A stretch of DNA of 59,381 nt. It comes from Oleispira sp. Its GTDB lineage: Bacteria; Pseudomonadota; Gammaproteobacteria; Pseudomonadales; Oceanobacteraceae. Positions 26,332-37,911 of the stretch are shown here, piece after piece. The first letter of the stretch is position 1, and the number at the start of each line of letters is the position of its first letter. The notes beneath the pieces are model-generated. The model saw only the letters and a list, made by a program, of their open reading frames with translations. It was not told where the DNA came from and did not search any database. Position numbers and translations under genes: made by a program. The DNA lies in assembly GCA_016765295.1 (NCBI GenBank), contig JAESQF010000049.1:33526-92906 (forward strand), read 5' to 3'.

Positions 26332-26434
26332 ATTAGGCTCCTTTGTATTGTATGTTTATACAGTGTTTATTTGTACAGTAAAAATCTTAACTGAGCAAGT
26401 ATTAATCGATTTAGAGCATCTTGTTGCCTTTTTA

Positions 26435-26464
26435 CCCTTGGAAAGAAGGGGTTAAACCCCATAT
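26435..26464 (+). promoter_or_regulatory. heat-shock (sigma-32-type) promoter of grpE
   Basis: CCCTTGGAA (26435-26443) and CCCCATAT (26457-26464) are separated by 13 bases, close to the RpoH consensus CTTGAAA / CCCCATnT. They lie about 47 nt ahead of the grpE start. This is the best promoter match in the window. Confidence 0.85.
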
Positions 26465-26510
26465 AGAACATCACAAAGGGAAACCCGTACAATCTTTAGA
26501 GGAATTATTC

Positions 26511-27131
26511 ATGTCACAGCAGAATGACGAAAACATAGAAGCCACTACTGTTGATGTGGAAGAACAGGTAGAAACAGCGGCAGAGCAAGCTCAGGCTGCT
26601 GAAGAAGTATCTGTTGAAGAAACATCTACTCAAGAAACATTGGTCGCATCTCTTACTGAAGAGCTAGCGGCGGCAAAAACAGAAGCGGTTGAGCTAAAAG
26701 ATCAGATGTTACGCATACAGGCTGATGCACAGAACATCCGTCGTCGTGCGGAAGCAGACGTAGAGAAGGCGCATAAATTTGGTCAAGAAAAGTTCTCGCG
26801 TGAATTGTTGTCGGTACTCGATAACCTAGAACGAGCGCTTTTGGCATCGCCAGAAGACGAAGCGACTAAAGACTTGCGTGCTGGTATTGATATGACCTTG
26901 CAAAGCTTTATTTCAACCTTGGCTAAGTTCAACGTTGAAGCGATTGATCCGCAGGGTGAGACGTTTAATCCTGAGCATCACCAAGCGATGGCAATGCAAG
27001 AAAATGCTGACTTCCCACCGAATACGGTGATGGCAGTTATGCAAAAAGGTTATAGCTTGCATGGTCGCTTATTACGTCCTGCGATGGTCATGGTATCGAA
27101 GGGTGCCCCTTCTATTGACGAAAATGCTTAA
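26511..27131 (+). CDS. grpE: nucleotide exchange factor GrpE
   Basis: GrpE releases ADP from DnaK. The 206-residue product begins at ATG 26511 (RBS AGAGGA); a longer reading from 26421 would overlap the heat-shock promoter and is rejected. It has an acidic N-terminal region (about 1-45), a long coiled coil, [20 protein letters not shown], and a C-terminal beta-domain with [11 protein letters not shown] and [21 protein letters not shown]. It is followed by dnaK and dnaJ in the same direction. Confidence 0.97.
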   Translation: MSQQNDENIEATTVDVEEQVETAAEQAQAAEEVSVEETSTQETLVASLTEELAAAKTEAVELKDQMLRIQADAQNIRRRAEADVEKAHKFGQEKFSRELLSVLDNLERALLASPEDEATKDLRAGIDMTLQSFISTLAKFNVEAIDPQGETFNPEHHQAMAMQENADFPPNTVMAVMQKGYSLHGRLLRPAMVMVSKGAPSIDENA

Positions 27132-27187
27132 AAGACAACTTATCGCAAGTTAAAGGCTAAAAAAGCAACAGTTTTTACCTTGTTGGG

Positions 27188-27215
27188 CTTGAAATATTAA
27201 AGCTGAGACTTATAT
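27188..27215 (+). promoter_or_regulatory. possible sigma-32 promoter of dnaK
   Basis: CTTGAAA at 27188-27194 exactly matches the RpoH -35; 13 bases later ACTTATAT only partly matches the -10 (CCCCATnT). It lies about 100 nt ahead of dnaK, and the following leader is AT-rich. Confidence 0.55.
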
Positions 27216-27314
27216 AAGTTTCATCGAAAGCAAAAACATTTTTAACGATTCGTTAATCGTTTATTGAATTATAAATTCGGCAAGCGCCGAACAAAAAGAT
27301 TGGAGTAAAAAGTT

Positions 27315-29234
27315 ATGGGTAGAATTATTGGTATCGATTTAGGTACAACAAACTCTTGTATTTCTATACTAGACAACGGTAAGCCAAAAGTTATCGAAAA
27401 TGCTGAAGGCGATCGTACAACGCCTTCTGTTATTGCTTATACCGGTGAAGAAGTTTTGGTAGGCCAGCCTGCTAAGCGTCAAGCGGTTACTAACCCAACG
27501 AATACGATCTTCGCCGTTAAGCGTTTGATCGGTCGTAAATTTAAAGATGATGTTGTGCAAAAAGACATCTCTATGGTTCCTTACAAAATCGTTGCTGCTG
27601 ATAATGGCGATGCATGGGTTGAAGCGAACGACCAGAAGATGGCTCCACCACAAGTATCTGCTGAAATCTTGAAGAAGATGAAGAAGACTGCAGAAGACTA
27701 TTTGGGTGAAGCAGTAACAGAAGCTGTAATTACAGTGCCTGCTTACTTCAACGATCAGCAGCGTCAAGCAACTAAAGATGCGGGTAAAATTGCCGGTCTA
27801 GAAGTTAAGCGTATTATCAACGAGCCAACAGCTGCTGCTCTTGCTTACGGTTTAGATCACTCTACGGGTGAGAAGACAATCGCTGTATACGACCTGGGTG
27901 GTGGTACATTCGATATCTCTATCATCGAAATTGCTGACGTTGATGGCGAAACTCAGTTCGAAGTTTTAGCGACTAACGGTGATACATTCCTAGGTGGTGA
28001 AGATTTCGATTTACGCATGATCAACTATCTTGCGGAAGAATTTAAGAAAGAAAGTGGTATGGACCTTAAGGGTGACCCACTAGCAATGCAGCGTTTGAAA
28101 GAAGCGGGCGAAAAAGCGAAAGTTGAATTGTCTTCTACACAACAGACTGACGTTAACCTTCCTTACATCACTGCTGATGCAACCGGTCCTAAGCACTTAA
28201 ATGTTAAAGTGACTCGTGCAAAATTAGAAAGCTTGGTTGAAGACTTAGTTGCTAAGTCTATCGAACCTTGCCGTATTGCTCTTAAAGATGCTGACTTAAC
28301 GGCTTCTGAAATCGACGAAATCATCATTGTTGGTGGTCAGACTCGTATGCCTTTAGTGCAAGCTAAAGTTGCTGAGTTCTTTGGTCAAGAGCCACGTAAA
28401 GATGTTAACCCAGATGAAGCAGTTGCTATGGGCGCAGCGGTTCAAGGTGGAGTTCTAGCCGGTGACGTTACTGACGTTCTATTGCTAGACGTTACGCCTT
28501 TGACTTTGGGCATCGAAACAATGGGTGGTGTTGCGACTGCCGTGATCGAGAAGAACACTACGATTCCTTCTAAGAAGAATCAGGTTTTCTCTACTGCAGA
28601 CGATAATCAAGCTGCAGTAACGATTCACATCGTGCAGGGCGAGCGTAAGCAAGCGGCTCAAAACAAATCTCTAGGTCGTTTCGATCTAGCCGACATTCCA
28701 CCAGCTCCACGTGGCATGCCTCAGATTGAAGTTACTTTCGACATCGATGCTAACGGCATTCTAAACGTTTCAGCAAAAGATAAAGCGACAGGCAAAGAAC
28801 AGTCTATCGTGATTAAATCTTCTTCTGGCTTAAGCGATGAAGAAATCGAGCAAATGGTTCAAGACGCAGAAGCAAATGCTGAAGCGGATAAGATCTTTGA
28901 AGAAATGATTCAGGTGCGTAATACCGCTGATGGCCTTGTTCACGCAACCAAGAAAACTTTAGAAGAAGCTGGCGATAAAGCATCTACTGAAGAAAAAGAA
29001 ACGATTGAAAAAGCAATTGGTGTTGTTGAACTAGCCATGAAAGGCGACGACAAAGAAGCAATCGAAACGGCAACTGCTGCTTTGACTGAAGCTTCTTCTG
29101 GTCTAGCTCAAAAGCTTTATGAAGAACAAGCCGCTGAGCAAGCTGGCGCTGAAGGTGGCGAGCAAGCTCAAGATGCTGGCAAAGACGACGATGTTGTTGA
29201 TGCTGAATTTGAAGAAGTTAAAGATACTAAGTAA
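27315..29234 (+). CDS. dnaK: Hsp70 chaperone DnaK
   Basis: The central ATP-dependent chaperone: 639 residues with [33 protein letters not shown], the phosphate-2 motif [22 protein letters not shown], the interdomain linker [15 protein letters not shown] and a C-terminal tail ending in acidic residues ([14 protein letters not shown]), all typical. It is followed by a terminator and then dnaJ. It probably has its own heat-shock promoter in addition to readthrough from grpE. Confidence 0.98.
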   Translation: MGRIIGIDLGTTNSCISILDNGKPKVIENAEGDRTTPSVIAYTGEEVLVGQPAKRQAVTNPTNTIFAVKRLIGRKFKDDVVQKDISMVPYKIVAADNGDAWVEANDQKMAPPQVSAEILKKMKKTAEDYLGEAVTEAVITVPAYFNDQQRQATKDAGKIAGLEVKRIINEPTAAALAYGLDHSTGEKTIAVYDLGGGTFDISIIEIADVDGETQFEVLATNGDTFLGGEDFDLRMINYLAEEFKKESGMDLKGDPLAMQRLKEAGEKAKVELSSTQQTDVNLPYITADATGPKHLNVKVTRAKLESLVEDLVAKSIEPCRIALKDADLTASEIDEIIIVGGQTRMPLVQAKVAEFFGQEPRKDVNPDEAVAMGAAVQGGVLAGDVTDVLLLDVTPLTLGIETMGGVATAVIEKNTTIPSKKNQVFSTADDNQAAVTIHIVQGERKQAAQNKSLGRFDLADIPPAPRGMPQIEVTFDIDANGILNVSAKDKATGKEQSIVIKSSSGLSDEEIEQMVQDAEANAEADKIFEEMIQVRNTADGLVHATKKTLEEAGDKASTEEKETIEKAIGVVELAMKGDDKEAIETATAALTEASSGLAQKLYEEQAAEQAGAEGGEQAQDAGKDDDVVDAEFEEVKDTK

Positions 29235-29260
29235 TCACCGCGTTTTAGTGTGATTAATTG

Positions 29261-29296
29261 AACGCGGCCTCCTGTAATTGGGATGCCGCGTTTTTG
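29261..29296 (+). terminator. terminator or attenuator between dnaK and dnaJ
   Basis: AACGCGGC (29261-29268) pairs with GCCGCGTT (29285-29292) followed by TTTTG. It probably lowers dnaJ expression relative to dnaK. Confidence 0.8.
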
Positions 29297-29345
29297 CGTT
29301 ATAAAGAAACTGTCAGGCTTTTAAGCTATATGTTAGGGCAAGAAA

Positions 29346-31311
<1,966 letters not shown>

Positions 31312-31335
31312 GGCTTTTGCTAGGTATACAGGCAT

Positions 31336-31385
31336 AAAAAAACCGAAGTCAGTCTTTTATCATAAAAGCCTGCTTCGGTTTTTTT
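31336..31385. terminator. long terminator hairpin after dapB
   Basis: AAAAAAACCGAAG (31336-31348) pairs with CTTCGGTTTTTTT (31373-31385). The interior continues pairing (CAG/CTG, then CTTTTAT/ATAAAAG), giving a near-continuous stem of over 20 bp with a tiny loop. It lies between convergent dapB and the TetR-type regulator and can serve both. Confidence 0.92.
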
Positions 31386-31443
31386 GTGCTCGCTAGAATC
31401 AGTTTTTATAAATTGATTCAGGCTTCATTTACTTAGTTGCGTA

Positions 31444-32049
31444 TTAAACAGCGCCCAGCAAGTGAGCAATACCACGATCAACCATTTGTTGCATGCCGCG
31501 TGGCTTGCCGTTTGGATCGAACGCCATGGATACCAACATCTGCGAGTTACCTAATAACCAGCGTGCACGTTCAGCGGCAGAAAGGCCTGGTGCAAGGTCA
31601 CCATTCTTAATTGCTTTATCTATCTGCTTGGTAATCATTTCCAATAGCTTATTTTGGAAATCGATATAGCGTGCCCAAATACCTTCACGAATCGAACAGC
31701 TCCACTCTAACCAAACTTTAACGTAAGCTGGGTGCGTTTCGCATAAGTCCATGAACCCTTTAATATGGTTCTGAACAGCATCAAGAGGCTTGTCGCCCTG
31801 GTTGTAAATTTCTTCAGCTAATACTAATAGTTTTGTTTCAACTTCATCTAATACGGCTTCTACTAAATCTTCGCGCGTATTAAAGTAGTTAAAGACGGTA
31901 GCGACTGATACACCACCCATTTCGGCAATTTCCGTATGCCCTCCGCGACCAATTCCTCTGGCAGCAAAAACCTCAACGGCGTCATTGAGTAATAGACGTT
32001 TGCGCTCTTCCGGAGCAAGACGACGACGTCCATCAACAGCAATAGGCAT
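31444..32049 (-). CDS. LuxR/HapR-family (TetR-type) quorum-sensing master regulator homologue
   Basis: A 201-residue TetR-fold regulator. The DNA-binding part closely matches the Vibrio LuxR/HapR/SmcR group rather than general TetR proteins: GRRRLAPEERKRLLLNDAVE, VFAARGIGRGGHTEIAEM and VSVATVFNYFNTREDLVEAV correspond almost residue for residue to that group. The ligand domain keeps the AYVKVWLEWSCSIREGIWAR region. In vibrios these proteins are the output of quorum-sensing phosphorelays; no LuxO, Qrr RNA or autoinducer synthase is visible here. A 22-bp palindrome lies 41 bp upstream of the start. The gene is convergent to dapB. Confidence 0.85.
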   Translation of the reverse strand: MPIAVDGRRRLAPEERKRLLLNDAVEVFAARGIGRGGHTEIAEMGGVSVATVFNYFNTREDLVEAVLDEVETKLLVLAEEIYNQGDKPLDAVQNHIKGFMDLCETHPAYVKVWLEWSCSIREGIWARYIDFQNKLLEMITKQIDKAIKNGDLAPGLSAAERARWLLGNSQMLVSMAFDPNGKPRGMQQMVDRGIAHLLGAV

Positions 32050-32089
32050 AAGATCGTTCCTTTGTAGTGAGAATGTAATTCTAATTATA

Positions 32090-32111
32090 AAAAATTATTA
32101 AAATAATTTTT
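32090..32111. promoter_or_regulatory. 22-bp AT-rich palindrome upstream of the HapR-like gene
   Basis: AAAAATTATT, two central bases, then AATAATTTTT form a perfect 22-bp dyad. HapR/LuxR operators are also AT-rich and about 22 bp long, so this may be an autoregulatory site. AT-rich DNA produces such symmetry by chance more often than balanced DNA. Confidence 0.45.
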
Positions 32112-32556
32112 CAGCATTAGATACCTTTAGAAAAAAATCAGCAAGTAGTAGATCACAAAATCATAAATAAGTTCGTAAGTAGGAGTGACAGTTGCTCAAA
32201 ACATATTCACATTGACATTTACGTACCAAAAACATCGGTTTTTATTGGGTTGAAACGGGAAGATAATTAATTGCTTGGTTAAATAATTATTTTGATAGTC
32301 GTATTAATAGTGAGTTTTCTATTCTTTTATTTACAAAGAGTCTTGTCTGTTTTTTTTATGAATAAAAAAATAATTATTTTAGAAAATATAATTACTATTT
32401 GTATTTTTAAATACGTAGAATGAAAAACAAGCGCTTGCTCAGTTATGTTTTTATTGAGGATGGCTAGCTCGATTTTTGTAGGGATATAGTATTAGAAATT
32501 GTCGTTTGAGGCTCAATGGCTACAGGGGCAGTATGCGTTGAAAGCTAAAGATAAAT
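32112..32556. other. AT-rich intergenic region with repeated palindromes
   Basis: About 450 bases with no credible gene on either strand. The motif AAATAATTATTTT occurs twice (32281-32293 and 32368-32380), each on a palindromic core, related to the dyad at 32090. A separate 10-bp palindrome, CAAGCGCTTG, lies at 32428-32437. The region probably holds promoters of the regulator and of the carA leader transcript, but no convincing -35/-10 pair was found. Confidence 0.5.
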
Positions 32557-32628
32557 ATGGACTCTGAGTGGCTGTTTTGGTACAATCCGCGACCAGTTTA
32601 TAGGCGTACGTTCAACTCAGTTACTTAA
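32557..32628 (+). CDS. putative carA leader peptide (Arg-containing)
   Basis: A 23-codon frame MDSEWLFWYNPRPVYRRTFN plus SVT, ending at TAA 32626-32628. It includes three arginine codons (CGA, AGG, CGT), two tyrosines and two tryptophans. Its stop lies inside a hairpin (32616-32637), and a terminator-like hairpin follows at 32697, the layout of peptide-controlled attenuators. The ribosome site is weak (AAAGATAAAT ahead of ATG). Carbamoyl phosphate feeds arginine synthesis, which makes arginine codons meaningful; this remains a hypothesis. Confidence 0.4.
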   Translation: MDSEWLFWYNPRPVYRRTFNSVT

Positions 32629-32655
32629 TAACTTGAGAGACGGGCGCCAGCGTCT
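32616..32655 (+). promoter_or_regulatory. paired hairpins in the carA leader
   Basis: CTCAGTTA (32616-32623) pairs with TAACTTGAG (32629-32637) with one bulge and a 5-nt loop. It is followed immediately by AGACG/CGTCT (32638-32642 and 32651-32655) around a GC-rich loop. The first hairpin overlaps the leader-peptide stop and could respond to ribosome position. Confidence 0.5.
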
Positions 32656-32696
32656 AATCTTATTAAAGCTCTTAGATTTTCAGTGCAGATTATAGA

Positions 32697-32729
32697 AAGC
32701 GGGTGGGGCTAAGCTCCTCCCGCTTTTTT
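32697..32729 (+). terminator. attenuator-type intrinsic terminator upstream of carA
   Basis: AAGCGGG (32697-32703) pairs with CCCGCTT (32719-32725), the stem continues inward with GG/CC and GC/GC pairs, and six T residues follow (32724-32729). No full gene precedes it, and carA starts about 135 nt later in the same direction. It therefore looks like premature termination in the carA leader or the end of a small RNA. Confidence 0.8.
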
Positions 32730-32743
32730 GCGACTAGACGCTA

Positions 32744-32822
32744 GGTAATATCGAGCTAAGTCTTTGATTTATAAATCAAAGAATGTGCCGATATTACCAA
32801 CAGATACTCACAGTTGAGTATC
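32744..32822 (+). promoter_or_regulatory. tandem dyads between the attenuator and carA
   Basis: GGTAATATCG (32744-32753) pairs with CGATATTACC (32789-32798) around a nested perfect 20-bp palindrome (32762-32781). A second hairpin, GATACTCA/TGAGTATC with loop CAGT, occupies 32803-32822, some 30 nt ahead of the carA ribosome site. No T-run follows either dyad. They may be protein-binding sites around a promoter or leader RNA structures. Confidence 0.55.
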
Positions 32823-32864
32823 CTACATTGACCGTATTCATTGATTACTTCGGGGACCATAGCC

Positions 32865-34043
32865 TTGTCTATAACAGCCATTCTAGCTCTAGAAGACGGT
32901 AGCGTCTTTAAAGGGACTGCCATTGGTGCAGCGGGTCAATCTGTCGGGGAAGTTGTTTTCAATACTTCTATGACGGGTTATCAAGAAATTCTGACCGACC
33001 CATCTTATGCCAATCAAATTGTTACACTAACCTATCCTCATGTGGGCAGCTACGGCACCACAGATGAAGATGAAGAGTCTCGTGGTATCTTCGTTAAGGG
33101 ATTAGTGATTCGTGATCTTCCTTTGATGGCTTCTAACTTCCGCAGCACAAGAGCACTGGATGTTTATCTTAAAGATAACAACATCTTAGGCATTGCGGAT
33201 ATCGATACCCGTCGCTTAACACGTATCTTACGTGAGAAAGGTTCTTTGAACGGCTGTATCGTTGCTGTTGAAGCGGCTGATGCGGAGTCGGCTGCCCTTT
33301 CTTCTGAAGAGAGGCTGCAAAAAGCGATCGAAACCGCTAAAGCGTTCCCTGGCTTAAAAGGCATGGATCTCGCGAAAGAAGTAACAACGCCAGAAAATTA
33401 CAGCTGGACTGAGACCGATTGGGTTCTTGGCAAAGGCTATGGTCAGCTTGCTAAAGCCGACGCTAAATTCAAGGTTGTTGCTTATGACTTTGGTATTAAG
33501 CGCAACATCTTACGTTTATTGGCTGAACGCGGTTGTGATCTAACGGTTGTTCCTGCTCAGACACCTGCAAGTGAAGTGTTAGCAATGAACCCAGATGGCA
33601 TCTTCTTATCCAACGGCCCTGGTGATCCAGAGCCATGTACTTATGCCATTGCCGCGATTAAAGAAATCCTTAAAACAGACATTCCAGTATTTGGTATCTG
33701 TTTAGGTCACCAGTTATTGGCTTTAGCCTCTGGCGCACAAACGGTGAAAATGCCTCATGGCCATCACGGTGGTAACCACCCAGTACAAGACCTTAAAACC
33801 GGTGTTGTAATGATCACGGCTCAGAACCACGGTTTCGCAGTAGATGAAGCAACACTTCCGGCGAACATAAAAGCGACTCACAAGTCTCTTTTTGATGGCA
33901 CTTTGCAAGGCATTGAATTGACGGACAGACCCGCGTTCAGCTTCCAGGGTCACCCTGAAGCAGCCCCGGGTCCTCGTGATGTTGCCCCATTGTTCGATCG
34001 TTTCATCGATCTAATCGAAGCTGCCAAGCTTTCTACTAAATAG
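32865..34043 (+). CDS. carA: carbamoyl-phosphate synthase small subunit
   Basis: The glutaminase subunit, passing ammonia to CarB for carbamoyl phosphate (arginine and pyrimidine synthesis). The TTG at 32865 is chosen: it gives [17 protein letters not shown], the usual CarA N-terminus, with GGGGA 8 nt upstream; a TTG at 32841 would add eight residues. The N-terminal CPSase domain is followed by a class-I glutamine amidotransferase with nucleophile Cys279 in FGICLGHQ and the His/Glu pair in GHPEAAPGP. The product is 392 residues. carB follows after 15 nt. Confidence 0.96.
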   Translation: MSITAILALEDGSVFKGTAIGAAGQSVGEVVFNTSMTGYQEILTDPSYANQIVTLTYPHVGSYGTTDEDEESRGIFVKGLVIRDLPLMASNFRSTRALDVYLKDNNILGIADIDTRRLTRILREKGSLNGCIVAVEAADAESAALSSEERLQKAIETAKAFPGLKGMDLAKEVTTPENYSWTETDWVLGKGYGQLAKADAKFKVVAYDFGIKRNILRLLAERGCDLTVVPAQTPASEVLAMNPDGIFLSNGPGDPEPCTYAIAAIKEILKTDIPVFGICLGHQLLALASGAQTVKMPHGHHGGNHPVQDLKTGVVMITAQNHGFAVDEATLPANIKATHKSLFDGTLQGIELTDRPAFSFQGHPEAAPGPRDVAPLFDRFIDLIEAAKLSTK

Positions 34044-34058
34044 ACTGGGGACTAGACT

Positions 34059-37000
34059 ATGCCAAAACGTACCGACATAAAAAGTATCCTAATCATTGGC
34101 GCTGGTCCGATCATTATCGGCCAGGCTTGTGAATTCGATTATTCTGGCGCACAGGCTTGTAAGGCCCTGCGTGAAGAAGGTTTCCGCGTAATTCTTGTGA
34201 ACTCTAACCCAGCCACAATTATGACCGACCCAGCAATGGCCGACGCAACGTATATCGAACCGATTACGGTTGATACGGTTGCTCGCATCATTGAAAAAGA
34301 ACGTCCAGACGCACTATTGCCAACCATGGGCGGCCAGACTGCTCTGAACTGTGCATTAGGCCTTGAAGCGGCTGGCATCTTAGAAAAATTCAATGTTGAA
34401 ATGATCGGTGCTAATGCTGATGCTATCGACAAAGCCGAAGACCGTGGCCGTTTTGATAAAGCCATGAAAAAAATTGGTCTTGAGTGTCCTCGTGCAGGGT
34501 TTGCTCATACCATGGAGGAAGCGGTCGAAGTACAAAAAGATCTTGGCTTCCCATGTATTATTCGCCCTTCTTTTACTATGGGTGGTACCGGTGGTGGTAT
34601 CGCGTATAACAAAGAAGAATTCGAAGAAATCTGTACTCGTGGTTTGGATTTATCACCGACGACAGAAATTTTAATCGATGAGTCTTTAATCGGTTGGAAA
34701 GAATACGAAATGGAAGTTGTTCGTGACAAAAACGACAACTGCATCATCATCTGCTCTATCGAAAACTTTGATGCCATGGGTGTTCACACCGGTGACTCGA
34801 TCACGGTTGCACCGGCACAAACGTTATCCGATAAAGAATTACAAATCATGCGTGATGCCTCTTTGGCTGTACTGCGTGAAATCGGCGTAGAAACCGGTGG
34901 TTCTAACGTTCAGTTTGGTATCAATCCGAAAGACGGCCGTATGGTTGTGATTGAGATGAACCCTCGTGTTTCTCGTTCATCAGCATTGGCTTCTAAAGCA
35001 ACGGGTTTCCCGATTGCTAAAATCGCCGCTAAATTGGCGGTTGGTTATACCCTTGATGAGCTACAAAACGACATTACAGGCGGCGCGATGCCGGCTTCGT
35101 TTGAGCCTTCGATTGATTACGTTGTTACTAAAATCCCTCGTTTTACTTTCGAGAAATTTCCGAATGCCGATGGCCGTTTAACCACACAGATGAAATCTGT
35201 GGGTGAGGTCATGGCGATAGGCCGTACTCTGCAAGAATCTCTTCAGAAAGCCCTGCGTGGTCTTGAAGTTGATGTGGATGGTTTTGATCCTATCATCGAC
35301 CTTGCCTCTGAAGGTGCGCTTGATAAAATCATTTCTGAGCTTAAAACTCCGGGTGCTGATCGTATCTGGTACATCGGTGATGCTTTTCGAGCGGGTTTAA
35401 GTGTTGATGAAATTTATCAATATTCACACGTTGACCCTTGGTTTTTAGTGCAAATTGAAGACCTGATTAAAGACGAAGCCAACGTTGCTCAAAGCAGCTT
35501 AACGACGATGGATGCTGATCGTATTTTCCGTCTAAAACGTAAAGGTTTTTCCGATGCGCGTTTGTCAAAATTATTAGGAATATCTGAAAAAGTATTCCGT
35601 AAACAGCGTCAAAAATTAGACATTCGTCCTGTTTATAAACGTGTTGATACCTGTGCGGCTGAATTCGCTACCGATACCGCTTATATGTACTCTACTTATG
35701 AAGAAGAGTGTGAAGCGAACCCAACCGATAACGATAAGATCATCATCTTGGGTGGCGGTCCTAACCGTATTGGCCAGGGTATCGAGTTTGATTACTGCTG
35801 TGTTCACGCGGCGTTTGCAGCGAAAGAATTAGGTTACGAAGCCATTATGGTTAACTGTAACCCAGAAACAGTTTCTACCGATTACGATACTTCTGATCGT
35901 TTATTCTTCGAGCCAGTCACGCTAGAAGATGTATTAGAAATTGTTGATAAAGAGAAGCCCAAAGGCGTGATCGTTCAGTACGGTGGCCAAACTCCACTTA
36001 AGCTAGCGGAAGAATTAGAAGCCGCTGGCGTACCGATTATTGGTACTTCCCCAGAAGCGATTGACCGCGCGGAAGATCGTGAACGTTTCTCGCAGATGAT
36101 TCAACGCTTGGGTCTTAAACAGCCAGTAAACGCCACTGTGACTTCTATTGAAGAAGCGGTTGCGAAAGCCAATGAAATTGGTTATCCATTAGTCGTGCGC
36201 CCATCGTATGTATTGGGTGGCCGTGCCATGGAAATCGTATACAAAGAAGAAGCGCTGCGTCACTACATGGTCACAGCAGTGAAGGTGTCTAACGACTCGC
36301 CAGTATTACTTGATTACTTCTTAAACCGCGCGATTGAAGTTGATATTGACGCCGTTTGTGATGGTGAACAGGTTGTTATCGGCGCGATCATGCAGCACAT
36401 TGAACAAGCAGGTATTCACTCCGGTGACTCGGCGTGTTCATTGCCTCCTTATAACTTACCCGCTGATGTTCAAGACCAGATGCGTGATCAAGTTAAAGCA
36501 ATGGCATTAGAGCTGGGTGTTATCGGTCTGATGAATACTCAGCTAGCATATCAAGATGGCGAAATTTATATCATTGAGGTTAATCCTCGTGCTTCACGTA
36601 CTGTGCCATTCGTTTCTAAGTGTATTGGTACTTCATTAGCCTCCATCGCTGCGAAAGTGATGATGGGCAAAACGCTGGTTGAGCTGGGTTTCACTAAAGA
36701 AATCATTCCTGAAAACTTCTTCGTGAAAGAAGCGGTATTCCCGTTTAATAAATTCCAAGGCGTAGATCCAATCTTAGGCCCTGAAATGAAGTCGACCGGC
36801 GAAGTGATGGGAGCAGGTACAACGTTCGGTGAAGCTTTCTATAAAGCTCAGCTAGGCGCTGGCGAAAAACTGCCAACAGAAGGTAAAGTATTTATCTCTG
36901 TGCGTGATGCCGATAAAGAAGGCGTTGTTGCGGTTGCGCAAGGTTTTGCCAAGCTAGGTTTTGAATTGGTTGCTACGGGTGGCACGTTCAACAAGCTAAC

Positions 37001-37277
37001 CGAAGCAGGCCTTACTGTTGAACGCGTTAACAAGGTAAACGAAGCACGTCCTAATATCGTTGATGGTATTAAGAACGACGAGATTGCGTTGATTGTGAAT
37101 ACCACAGAAGGTCCTATTGCGATTGCTGATTCTGCGGATATTCGTCGTAATGCTTTGCAGCATAAGGTTTATTACACAACGACATTGGCCGGTGCCGAAG
37201 CCGTAGTTGAAGGCTTAAATGCTGAAGGCTTGGATATTGTTCGTCGTTTACAGGATATGCACGCTGCTATCAAGTGA
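34059..37277 (+). CDS. carB: carbamoyl-phosphate synthase large subunit
   Basis: The 1072-residue synthetase subunit with two homologous ATP-grasp halves: first half [20 protein letters not shown] and [14 protein letters not shown], second half [19 protein letters not shown] and [16 protein letters not shown]-terminal MGS-like allosteric domain (about 940-1072, [17 protein letters not shown]) binds effectors such as UMP or ornithine. Length and motifs are normal. It is cotranscribed with carA. Confidence 0.98.
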   Translation: MPKRTDIKSILIIGAGPIIIGQACEFDYSGAQACKALREEGFRVILVNSNPATIMTDPAMADATYIEPITVDTVARIIEKERPDALLPTMGGQTALNCALGLEAAGILEKFNVEMIGANADAIDKAEDRGRFDKAMKKIGLECPRAGFAHTMEEAVEVQKDLGFPCIIRPSFTMGGTGGGIAYNKEEFEEICTRGLDLSPTTEILIDESLIGWKEYEMEVVRDKNDNCIIICSIENFDAMGVHTGDSITVAPAQTLSDKELQIMRDASLAVLREIGVETGGSNVQFGINPKDGRMVVIEMNPRVSRSSALASKATGFPIAKIAAKLAVGYTLDELQNDITGGAMPASFEPSIDYVVTKIPRFTFEKFPNADGRLTTQMKSVGEVMAIGRTLQESLQKALRGLEVDVDGFDPIIDLASEGALDKIISELKTPGADRIWYIGDAFRAGLSVDEIYQYSHVDPWFLVQIEDLIKDEANVAQSSLTTMDADRIFRLKRKGFSDARLSKLLGISEKVFRKQRQKLDIRPVYKRVDTCAAEFATDTAYMYSTYEEECEANPTDNDKIIILGGGPNRIGQGIEFDYCCVHAAFAAKELGYEAIMVNCNPETVSTDYDTSDRLFFEPVTLEDVLEIVDKEKPKGVIVQYGGQTPLKLAEELEAAGVPIIGTSPEAIDRAEDRERFSQMIQRLGLKQPVNATVTSIEEAVAKANEIGYPLVVRPSYVLGGRAMEIVYKEEALRHYMVTAVKVSNDSPVLLDYFLNRAIEVDIDAVCDGEQVVIGAIMQHIEQAGIHSGDSACSLPPYNLPADVQDQMRDQVKAMALELGVIGLMNTQLAYQDGEIYIIEVNPRASRTVPFVSKCIGTSLASIAAKVMMGKTLVELGFTKEIIPENFFVKEAVFPFNKFQGVDPILGPEMKSTGEVMGAGTTFGEAFYKAQLGAGEKLPTEGKVFISVRDADKEGVVAVAQGFAKLGFELVATGGTFNKLTEAGLTVERVNKVNEARPNIVDGIKNDEIALIVNTTEGPIAIADSADIRRNALQHKVYYTTTLAGAEAVVEGLNAEGLDIVRRLQDMHAAIK

Positions 37278-37327
37278 TAGCTAGCGCGTGATTTTTTGGC
37301 TTAGGCTGAAGAGAAAGGAATAAAATT

Positions 37328-37804
37328 ATGACAAAGTATCCAATGACAGTTGAAGGTGAAAACTCCCTTCAAGTTGAATTGAAAGAGTTAAAAACTGTTC
37401 AACGTCCTGCTGTGATTAAAGATATCGCAGTGGCTCGTGAACACGGTGACTTGAAAGAAAATGCTGAATACCATGCCGCTCGTGAGCAGCAAGGTTTCAT
37501 CGAAGGTCGTATTCAAGACATCGAAGGTAAGCTTTCAACCAGTCAGGTAATTGATGTACTTACGATTCCTTTCTCTGGAAAGGTTTACTTCGGTACCACC
37601 GTCACTATTATCAATCTTGATAGTGACGCGACGGTAACGTATCGCATCGTTGGTGATGATCAAGCTGATATTAAAAGCGGCCTGATTTCTGTTTCTTCAC
37701 CGATCGCGCGTGCGTTAATCGGTAAAGAAGAAGGCGATGTAGTAGTGGTTAAAGTACCCGCTGGTAACGTTGAGTATGAAACTGATCAGGTAGAGCATAT
37801 CTAA
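37328..37804 (+). CDS. greA: transcription elongation factor GreA
   Basis: GreA rescues backtracked RNA polymerase by stimulating transcript cleavage. The 158-residue protein has the N-terminal coiled coil ([14 protein letters not shown]) with the acidic tip [20 protein letters not shown] and the FKBP-like C-terminal domain ([18 protein letters not shown]). AAAGGA precedes the ATG. It follows carB by 50 nt, the common carAB-greA arrangement, and ends at a terminator. Confidence 0.97.
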   Translation: MTKYPMTVEGENSLQVELKELKTVQRPAVIKDIAVAREHGDLKENAEYHAAREQQGFIEGRIQDIEGKLSTSQVIDVLTIPFSGKVYFGTTVTIINLDSDATVTYRIVGDDQADIKSGLISVSSPIARALIGKEEGDVVVVKVPAGNVEYETDQVEHI

Positions 37805-37820
37805 TCAATTAATTGATGCC

Positions 37821-37859
37821 AAAAAAGCAGTATCAGCCATTGGTTGATGCTGCTTTTTT
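37821..37859 (+). terminator. terminator after greA
   Basis: AAAAAAGCAGTATCA pairs with TGATGCTGCTTTTTT (one G-T pair) around a short loop, with T-run and A-run on opposite sides. It closes the carAB-greA unit. Confidence 0.93.
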
Positions 37860-37911
37860 GTTTCTGCACTAAAGTATAATCATTAAATATAAATTTAAGT
37901 TGGAGCTAGGC

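Noticed and set aside
26421-26510. Upstream extension of grpE from the ATG at 26421
   Set aside because: It would place the heat-shock promoter inside the coding region, and the added residues are not GrpE-like; the ATG at 26511 has a good ribosome site.
27369-27767. 132-codon minus-strand frame inside dnaK
   Set aside because: Antisense to a highly conserved coding region with strong codon bias; the product has no recognisable motif.
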